From Podila epigama (taxonomy: Eukaryota > Mortierellomycota > Mortierellomycetes > Mortierellales > Mortierellaceae), in contig JAAAVE010000006.1 in NCBI GenBank assembly GCA_015679605.1, forward strand, positions 1 through 54,436: a stretch of DNA of 54,436 bases, given 5' to 3'. The notes under the pieces are model-generated. The model was given only the letters and a program-made list of their open reading frames with translations, did not search any database and had not been told where the DNA came from. How positions within the stretch are numbered: the first letter of the stretch is position 1; every line of letters begins with the position of its first letter. The position numbers and the translations under genes were made by a program. Of the stretch, positions 45,966 through 54,436 are shown one piece after another.

Positions 45966-47103
45966 TCTCTCTCGCTCTCTCTTTTTTTAAAATAACTTTT
46001 GGGAATACAAATGCAAAACATTGCCATGTCATGTCATGCGCGTGTGCCACTCTTGCATGTCTGGTGTCTCCGCACTCATTGTGTGTATAACACGCATTAA
46101 CGCGACAAACGCGAATTGTCACGTGTCACGTGTTTTATTAGTTGGCTCTCCTTTTTTGCAGTTTGTGTTTGAATATGTGAGGATGCAATGCGGCCTGACT
46201 CCTTTCTTTTTCTTTTTAATGTGTTCCGTCTTTTTTTTTTTTTTTTTTTTTTTTCCTCTTCTTCATCGTCTTCTTCTTCTTCTTGACTGAGTCTGTGTCT
46301 CACAATTTTTTTTATTCTCTTTATTCTTTTTGGGACAAAGCATATTGTCATTTTGTGCAAACATATTACGCATACGCAAACACTGCAACGTTGCACATAA
46401 ACACACACACCTTTTCGCACACGCACACACGGACACACACATACACCTTTACTCTTTGTCTCTTCTCTTTGCTCACAAACACTCCTTCACACGCACACTC
46501 TTTCTCTTTCGCACACTCCTTCTCTTTCGCACACTCCATTCTCTCTCTCATTCTTTCTCACTCTCTCACTCACACTACTCACCCACTCATTCTCTGACTC
46601 TCACTTTCTCTGTCTCTCTAATCTTGTTCATCAGAACTACTTCATCCTGGACCTTCCTGCACGCTCTCCATCTTCGCCTGTCCTCTTTCGCACATCCTCT
46701 TCTCATCACCAACTCAACAAACAAAAGTGCACGAGGGCACGGACCAACGCGATTCCCCTACACATACCAACGAATCTCAAAAAGATATATCCCCCCCAGA
46801 TTGGAAAAGGGGCGGGGTGAAGGAGAACTGCACTGCACTAATCACACACACACACACACACACAACGCACACACGCATTTTCAAACACACACACACACAA
46901 ACGTTCACAAATACGCATTCATCACAGACACTTTCATCACGCACTCGCAGACATTAACGGACAGCTGATCCTTGTCTTTTGTCACACATTGTGTGGCTCC
47001 AATATACCTTAATTAATTAAAAAAAAGCACAGACACACCGACACGGACAAGGACACAGACTCTGACACTGTACACGCACTCTGCTGCACGTCATCATTAA
47101 AAT
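45652..47103. promoter_or_regulatory. Divergent 1.45-kb promoter region rich in CT and CA microsatellites
   Basis: The transporter (minus) and the cyclase-like gene (plus) diverge from this stretch. It contains CT repeats (45955-45980), a T run of about 24 (46231-46254), CTTCTT repeats (46258-46284), CACACA tracts (46397-46445 and 46845-46900), repeats of the phrase CTCTTTCGCACACTC (46498-46535), and a PacI-like TTAATTAATTAA at 47010-47021. Open frames of 60-212 codons here are products of these repeats. No TATA element was clear. Confidence 0.6.
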
Positions 47104-50100
47104 ATGGCCACCCCCAACACCACTACCACCAGTCAGGGCCAGAGTCAGTCAGCGCCTACAATTAACATTGCGCCATATATATCCAAGTGAGTTTCTGTCC
47201 GTCGCACTTATTCGTCGTAGTCACCGCTCCAGGCCCTAGCTAACTCATCTTCACATCATCTCCAAGGTTCGTACGGAGTCTCCATGCAGAAGAAGACCGG
47301 CCACTGGAGATGCCTTTCAATTATACCCAGTTTGGTGCGGTTCTAATGGTCGACATTGTCGGATTCAGTCAGGTGTGTATGTCTCTATCTGTGTGCGTTT
47401 GTACGTTGTGCTTGTATGCTATGTGCTTGTGTGTGTTTGTACGTTGCGTGTGTTTTCCCCGGTCATCACCATTGCGCATGTACAATGACTCCCATCCCAT
47501 AGCTGCATATTTGGATATAAACACTGTCGGCAACGACTTTTTATTTTATTTTATTTTATTTTAATTTTTTCTTTCCTCCTTCAATTTTTCATATTTTCAT
47601 ATTCATGTAGATGACTAACATTGCGGCATCAAAAGGTGATGTGGGAGCTGAGATACTCTCATCTCAAATCGGTGACTACTTTGATCTCGCCATCCGAATT
47701 ATAGAGTATCACGGGGGTGATGTTGTAAAGGTGAGGCCTGCACGTCTACCGTCCTAATTAGGATTACCAAAAAAGAGCTCAAATTGTATTCTATCTCATT
47801 CTCTTTTCTGATGCATATTCATGAACATTGATGTACACAAATGTATAAAAAAAAAACGGACCCTAGTTCTTAGGGGATGCGCTGTTGGTCGTCTTCCAGG
47901 CAGATCCAGAGGCCGATCGTGTCTTGACTGCTGCCGACTCACCGTCTTCCGAGGACCGTAACACAGTCTCTCGTAGGGACAAAGTAACAGTAAGAAAAGC
48001 CATCGAGTGTGGACTTGAGCTCCTGGCGAGGCTCTCAAACTACAGAATTTACCTCTCAGAACGCGAATATTCTAGGAAACTCTCTGGCCAAAAAGGCTCA
48101 ACATCCATCTCTGGAGATGAATCTCCAATGAGTGTCGGTCCCAACTCTCCGTGGGATGACGGCAACAATGGCAACCTTATGAGCATGAACAACAGTCAGA
48201 GTGGAAATAGTAACAGCAGCTGGAACAATGCTAATGCCAATGCCAGTGGCTACGGCCCCGTCAGTAGCTCCAACGGCAGCATTAGCTCAAATTCTTACCT
48301 GAATGTGCCGCAAGGACGGTCCAGTTCGAGCAGCAATGGGGCAGGGTCTTTTGACAATCCACGTCGTTCGTCCGTGCCCAACAACGCAGTCTCGCCCATG
48401 TCAACCGTCACCAAGTTCGCTTCAGGGACCAATCTCGATTCACTAGCAATGACAGGAATCTATGGGAACGATGGACATAACAATAGTAACAGTCGCAACA
48501 GCTATCGGAAACGAGAAGAGTCCTTAATGTCCAGCCGCCCAGGATCCACTACTTCAAAACACAACCGAGCCGGCAATTTTTTTAACAATGCCAAACAACT
48601 CTTCACGAATTCAAATGTCAACGATCGTTACAACACCATTGCCGTCGAGGATCTCTCAGAGGATGTATTAGAACTTCAGCTTCATATGGCCATGACAGCA
48701 GGCCCTATCTGTAAGACTCTCATTGTGTTCATCATTGATAAAAGAGGCACACCCTTCGACTTCCATTTCGCAGAGTGATTGACTTTATCCTTTTTACATG
48801 TAGCAAATATCATCATTGGCGACATCGGGGGAGACAATGGACTCGATAATCTACTATTACAGACAACAGGTCGACTCGAGTTTGCCATTTGTGGTGAGCA
48901 AATGGCCACTATCGATGATGCCTTGAGCATGGCTAGGGCAGGAGAGCTCACTATCACGAAGGAAGCATGGGCATGCGTCGTTCCAGGGTCCTATCCTTGG
49001 GTAGAACAACGGAGACAATGCTACATCCTCAAAAACAACCAACAAACAAACGATGACCCGCTGCTTCGGAGGATCAGGAATGACAGGCTCTTCAACACTC
49101 CTGTTGAGAGCAATCCACATTACTACAAGTAAATTGATACACATGATGTTATCCTATCCACATTACAACCCCCAATGGACAGACAGCCATTGACCGACCA
49201 TATCTTGTTCTTTATTTCATTCATAGATATATCAACAAATCTGCTATCCACCGGCTTATCCTCTACCCCGACAACACATTTCCTGCACAGTTTAGGACAG
49301 TAACGATTCTTTTTGTGAGTCTGGGAAATGTCAAGCCTTGGACACCCGAAGGTCTCGAAACATGCCAAAAAGCAATGTTTGAAGTGCACAAGGTGACTTC
49401 CGAGTACGAGGGTATGGTTTACTCATATCGTTGAGGTCAAAGTTGGCTATTCAGCGTTTTTTTTTTTTTTTGTATTTATTCTAATGACATCATCCTCTCA
49501 TCATCATCTTCTTCTTCTTCTTCTTCGTCGTCATGCTAGGCTTCATCCAACAGTTCGCGGTGGACGACAAGGGTGCAACTCTTCTCTGTGCCTTTGGACT
49601 ACCTTACCCAAGGTCACATGAGCGCGAGGCTGTGTTTGCAGCCAAGAGTGCTTGGGTTATTCGACGTCGGCTATTGGCACAAGGCATTCCAGGGTTCAAG
49701 ATTTCGTTGGCTACTGGTGTCATTTTTACGTCCATGATCGGGAACGAGTTTCGGCGAGACCCTGCCATTGTGGGTGACACGATCGTCATTGCAGTCCGGA
49801 TACTCAAGTTTGACTATGCTACAGAGTCCATCGTATGCGACGACGCCACAAAGGAGGCGTGCACCTCCGACCATGATGGGCTTTGTGAATTTGAGGACAT
49901 GGGCGAGGAGTTTGTCAAGGGCAAGATTCATCCAATTCGTATCTGGCGTCTTATCCACTTTGGTGCCAAGAAGCAGATCCGCAAGCCGGATGATATTATC
50001 ATTGATGAGATCATTGGCTATGAGCCAGAGCGGGAGAAGGTAACCCAGTTCATCAAAGCCTGGGAGCAAGAACCCAATATGAACACAATGCTGATCACTG

Positions 50101-53100
50101 GCCCGCGCGGCTCTGGAAAGAGCATATTCTACCAGCACATTTGTCATATCGCTGACAGCAATGGCTATCAGATCTGCACTGCAGCCTCGGCCGAGGTCGA
50201 GAAGAACACAGAGTACTACCTTTGCAAGTTTTTACTCTTGGGTCTGTTCGACATCATGCGCAAGAAGGACATTCCTTATGCATCCCGACTTGATAGCCAG
50301 CGGGATCTCGGAATCACTCTAGCTTCTCAGGATAAAGAAGGAACCGACGACAAGGGGCATGGCCACCAGAGATCGCTCTCGAATGCAACCACACTCAACA
50401 CACCAACAGCTGCAACCTTTAATACTTCCAGCCTGCCAGGTTCATCCCCGCGTGTTGCGATAACATCGTCGACCCTCCATGGTCAGTTCGTCTCGGCGCC
50501 TACAGAATCCCCCACGACCGCCACCTTCGGACCCTCAATGCGGTCAAGTCTTGTGTCTAGTAACGCATGGGAATATCCTAGCAGCCCTACCATAGGCCAA
50601 AGCGGCGAACCTTCGAAGAGAAGTTCAACATATATAACCAAACTCCAGGCGTTGATTAGTGTCTCCCTTCAAAAGATGGGAGAAGGCGATGAAATGATGC
50701 ATATCCTCCACGATATCATCGCGGCGCTCTCTGCGGATAATTCAGCACCAGAGTTGAATGAACGGGATGACGAAATGCTGGCAGACTTTATCGTTCGGAT
50801 GCTCAACTATGCCAGTGCCTTTGTCCGCATCGTCACGATGTTTGAGGACGTCCAATGTAATTTTGCTTGCCACACCCACCGTTAACACCCCACCGCTACT
50901 CAACTTTGACGCGTTCACTTGAATGATTGTAACCAATAATGAATTGTCTTTTTTTTTCTTTTTTTTTATCTTCCTTCCTCGTAGGGACGGACAAAAAATC
51001 ACTACATATTATTCAGGTCATCCATGAGCGCTGCCCAGGTGTGCTTGTGGTGCTGTTTTCTCGACCCCAGCGAGATTATGGCGGCAACATGTTGAATAGT
51101 ATTACCAATCATCAGCGACATCTTGAGATTGTCCTGGATGGACTGAAAAAGCGGGAAATCGAAGGTGTGATGCTCAAGGCCTTTGCCGATAATGGCGTGG
51201 AAAAGATTAGCCCAGAGGTGATTGACTTTGTGCAAGAAAAGACAAAGGGCAACCCTAAATTTGTCAAGAACATGGCCAACATGCTCAAAGACTTTTGTCA
51301 CGTCAACATTGTCGATGGAGAGTTGCTCACAACAGGACAGCAATCGACTCAAATACCACCTGACAAGAACATGGAGGACATGCTCGTGCGCCAGGATCGC
51401 AAAAAGATGACATTGATGCAATACGATCGAATGACAGCCCGATTCCAGGATTTTCTAAAGATTGCCAGTTGTCTTGGTGAAAAGTTTTCCCTTGCTGAGG
51501 TTGCCGCGATCCGGCAACTCGACACAATGCTGGGAGTCCCCGAGCCTGGACGGACGTACCCCACTATGATCAGCGACTTGGATACCTACCGTTTCTTGAA
51601 CATGTCCACCGATCAACAGACCAATGTCCACTTTTCAGAGAATGTGGTTGAAAACACGCTGTACACATTTGGGTCAGGATCGACAGCCCGCGATATCTAT
51701 GAATCGATTCCGTACGAGGAGCGCGTTCAGTACCATTTGAGACTGGGTCAGTTTTATGAAAAATTTTTGGAACCAGCGAACTTTGGTGATCTTCTCCCAC
51801 AGGTGACACGGCACTATCTCAAGACGGAGCACACCGAAAAGAAGATAAAGTACCTCAAAGCAATCTCAGCATTTTATCTTAAAAGTAACATGCTGGCCGA
51901 GGCAACAGAGAATCTGACAGACCTGATTCGTCTCTTGGACACGGAACGCGGCGCAAGTAACATGGTCAGCCAGGAAGACCTTGCTGAAATATATGGCATG
52001 AAAGGAGAGACATTATCCAAGCGCATGCGTATTGAGGAAGCAGAGCCGGCGCTGCTCGACTCTCTCGCCCGAGACGGCATTCATTGGCCAAAATCGACAC
52101 AACAGTGGCGGATGGCACTTTTCTTGGAGAAGACGAAATTCGCGTTACACTACCATGGTGGGACGACACCTGGATTAAATTTTTCAGGAGGGCGGCCCCC
52201 CAAGGCCAAGGTGGATGCCAAGACACAGGTGCAACTACAACGTATCATTCACGTCCTTGGATGCCTTCAGAATATTTACTTTTGGAAGACTGATTCGAAT
52301 GCCGCAATGCTGTCGACACTGCTGACGCTCAACTACTCGCGCAAGCTTGGACTACCCTCGGGCGAACAGACAGTATCGTTGGGACGATATGGCATCCTTA
52401 ACTACTTCAAGGGTAACAAGCATGTCTGCAATGAATATATGGAGAAGGCAAGGTTATCTCACGAGGCAGGTGAGACGACAGAAGGTATGCTACCTTCTAT
52501 GCGTGGATATGTCAACTATTGTGAAGGTCGCATCGAGCAAGCACATCAGGACTTTTCCGATGCCATAAGTGAGAGTAAGACCTTTGGTGTGGTCAGCAAC
52601 TTGGCGACGTTCTATAGATCTGTGACACTCAAGTGCGCCTTTAGAATGTGGGAAGGCTCGTTCAATCGCCATCGCGAGGACTCTGCGCTACTGCGAGCAA
52701 TGTCTGCTGTGGCTATCCAGAACGGTGATTCAGAAGGCGAAACTCTGTTTGCGATTCCGACACTAGCCAATTTACTGTTGCAGGACCGTCTGCGGGATGC
52801 GGAGAGCTGGGTAGTATTGATTGAGCGGTTTATAATGCCCAAGGCACGTCTCATGAACTTGCTCGTGATCCACGGGATGCTGGCGTACTATTATGCCAAG
52901 ATGGGCAACTTTTCAAAGACTAGGATATATGCTGAGCTGATGGCTGAACGCATTGACCAGCAAGGAACAGCGGCACACCCGTTCCCTCTTATGAGCTGTG
53001 CATTTACGATTATGGCACTATATGAGATGTTGGACAGTGCGGCACAGAGTTCTTCATCTATCAGTGGAACTACCCTAGGTGGTGGCGGTGGCGGCGGTAA

Positions 53101-53710
53101 CGGCACTCATGGCGGTGGCGGAAGTGGTAGTGGCAGTCTTCGCGGTCGTGGAGGATTTGGTAGCTCGTCCAGTCTATCACGTGAATTGGGCAATGGAGGC
53201 GGCCTCAAGAGCGCAGGGTCGAGCATCCATCGTCGGAGCGGGACACCATCAGCGTCGAGTTCAGGGGTCGCAGGTACATTCTCACAGATGGATGCGGTGC
53301 ATGCAGCCAAGACTGACTTGGTGCTCAAACCGACAATCCAATGCATGCAGCAGGATCCGTTTCATGCGGTGGCTCAAACGTTTATAGTGTTGGCTGAAGC
53401 CCTACGTTGTTTTATTGCGGGTCACCATCGGGAGGGATTGCATCGGTTGCAGCGAGGCTGGGACCGACTCGAAGGTGGGCTGACCGAGATTCGGTTTGTG
53501 AGGGCGTTGTTCTTGGCAAAGCTAGGACGGCATGCGGAACCTGGACGAGAAAAGGATGGGTACTACTCACAGGCACATGCACTGTTTGTATCGATGGACA
53601 TGGATCCGTCTGGGTGGATTGTGGACCCATCCCCTGGATGGAAGCCACCACAGATGGATTTACCGACAGGTGGCGAATGCAATATTGGGATGATGTTGAC
53701 ACCCGTGTAG
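47104..53710 (+). CDS. Soluble adenylyl cyclase-like protein (two class III cyclase domains, STAND ATPase, TPR region)
   Basis: Architecture of animal ADCY10. Exons 47104..47186, 47267..47372, 47611..47730, 47867..48710, 48804..49128, 49227..49411, 49540..50856, 50985..53710; all phases agree; 1901 residues. C1 begins with LMVDIVGFSQ (metal-binding Asp57) and VKFLGDALLVVF (Lys103, second metal Asp107), then a Ser/Asn-rich insert of some 220 residues, and resumes with ICGEQMATIDDALSMARAGE. C2 (about 505-690) has RTVTILFVSLGNV, FAVDDKGATLLCAFGLP (Lys565) and VGDTIVIAVRILK, where the catalytic Asn is replaced by Val637 while Arg641 is kept. Then IIGYEPEREK, P-loop GPRGSGKS (about 742-749), and, across the last intron, Walker B-like FEDVQWTDKKSLHII (Asp991). 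The C-terminal 850 residues look TPR-like with a Gly-rich insert. It may bind ATP and sense bicarbonate or act as a scaffold; activity is uncertain. Confidence 0.88.
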
Positions 53711-53894
53711 TTCAGTTGTTTGGAGGGGTTTCATTGAGGCCAGTTTTTTTTTTTTTTTTTTTTTTAAATATCAAGACAACACACAAGACAACACGAGACA
53801 ACACAAGACAACGCAGGACAAAAATCACCTCCTGCAATTAACAATCACTTCTTACTTAAGAATCCATCCATCCATCTACCCAACTCTACTTTGA
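53711..53894. repeat. Spacer with T run and ACAAGACAAC-type repeat
   Basis: After the cyclase stop codon come a 21-base T run (53744-53764) and five imperfect copies of a 10-11 base ACAACACAAG/ACAACACGAG unit (53773-53820). Likely 3' UTR of the cyclase gene and leader of the next gene. Confidence 0.6.
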
Positions 53895-54436
53895 ATGGCC
53901 AAAGATCCTTCTCGCCTACATCATCCTCATCCTCATGCTAATGACAACGAAGTCCATGGCATTTCATTGGCAGCTCATGCGCAACACGTTACACGAGCCC
54001 ATGTAGGTCCACAATCCTTGCCTAGCCCAGTGGCCATCAAAGCCTCAAGCAAGGCACCTTCTCCCGCCTCAACTGCATCACAGACACACGCCCCAGGGAA
54101 CGTGTCGTTTTCGCAGCTTCCACCTACCCGTTTTGAACGAGCCCTATCAGAAACAAACACAAGCAGACAGGCGCATGAACACCCTGCCCAACGATCCCAC
54201 GCTCACGAGTTCATGCCGCGATCCCTAGCACACGTCCTTGATCTCGCAGAGACCCAGGGCTCGTCATTTCGGGAACGACGCCCAGAGAATGCTGTCCAAT
54301 CTACACAAGAACCTTTGACGTTGGGTGCGCCCTGGCCAGAGCCGGTAGCTGGCTTTTCTGGTATGTCGGGGGCGTCGATGGGGACACTGGCATCAGAGCT
54401 TACAAGTGCCAGCAACTATAGTGTCAGCAGTATCGA
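53895..54436 (+). CDS. N-terminal part of an unknown protein, cut by the right edge
   Basis: The frame from ATG 53895 (MAKDPSRLHHPHPHANDNEV) is open to the end of the window, 180 codons without stop. The product is low in hydrophobic residues and rich in Ser, Pro, His and Ala (HANDNEVHG, SSKAPSPASTASQT, SNYSVSS), so a disordered N-terminal region. The best-structured segment is MPRSLAHVLDLAETQGSSF. It follows the cyclase gene in the same direction after 184 bases. No family was recognised; later exons lie outside. Confidence 0.6.
   Translation, partial: MAKDPSRLHHPHPHANDNEVHGISLAAHAQHVTRAHVGPQSLPSPVAIKASSKAPSPASTASQTHAPGNVSFSQLPPTRFERALSETNTSRQAHEHPAQRSHAHEFMPRSLAHVLDLAETQGSSFRERRPENAVQSTQEPLTLGAPWPEPVAGFSGMSGASMGTLASELTSASNYSVSSI

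Noticed and set aside
46283-46968. Open frames of 104-212 codons before the cyclase-like gene
   Set aside because: They consist of His/Thr/Ser/Leu runs coming from CA and CT microsatellites, with no protein-like pattern.
1-54436. tRNA, rRNA genes and CRISPR arrays
   Set aside because: No cloverleaf with A and B box, no rRNA core sequence and no regularly spaced direct repeat with unique spacers was seen; the window is eukaryotic.

Overview
The window is nuclear DNA from a filamentous fungus, probably an early-diverging lineage such as Mortierellomycota. The reasons are genes split by many short GT-AG introns (mostly about 40-150 nt), T-rich intergenic stretches, and a gene set that combines typical fungal genes (ENT transporter, mitochondrial GTP/GDP carrier, FUSC-type transporter) with genes absent from yeasts, such as a soluble adenylyl cyclase-like protein and a PIN-domain SMG6. 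The lineage is an inference. Three runs of N (10193-10202, 21314-21323, 44204-44243) are assembly gaps, two of them directly beside poly-T. Exon borders were placed by hand from splice signals, reading phase and family resemblance.

Layout. 1-4014, minus strand: mitochondrial GTP/GDP carrier (cut by the left edge) and an equilibrative nucleoside transporter. 4927-9289, plus: SMG6/EST1-like protein with a C-terminal PIN domain, converging on a small minus-strand orphan gene (9384-9911) that carries a 2A-like motif. 10320-13784, plus: two-domain AAA ATPase of the AFG2/SPATA5 kind whose first domain is degenerate. A hairpin-rich tandem repeat follows, then the RRP8 rRNA methyltransferase (14438-16925) and mitochondrial ribosomal protein mL43 (17173-18149). 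18721-21222, minus: F-box protein. 21800-24310: a decayed RecQ-like helicase with the start of a second, inverted copy. 24833-25713, plus: NAD(P)-binding Rossmann protein. 26371-27329, plus: a tandem pair of small secreted six-cysteine proteins. 27713-28795, minus: a four-helix membrane protein. 28944-37529, minus: separase, about 2600 residues. 37832-45651, minus: a 2406-residue FUSC/ArAE-type transporter. 47104-53710, plus: a 1901-residue soluble adenylyl cyclase-like protein. From 53895 a further plus-strand gene runs off the right edge.

The genes look like ordinary, independently expressed chromosomal genes and not a cluster with one task. Several have housekeeping roles: ribosome biogenesis (RRP8, probably the AFG2-like ATPase), mitochondrial translation and nucleotide supply (mL43, GTP/GDP carrier), mRNA decay or telomere work (SMG6-like) and chromosome segregation (separase). 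The accessory or fast-evolving parts are the helicase remnants, the secreted cysteine-rich pair and the small orphan genes. The points most worth a second look are the fungal soluble adenylyl cyclase architecture, the 2A-like motif in the orphan gene, the inverted helicase remnants and the cysteine-rich pair.
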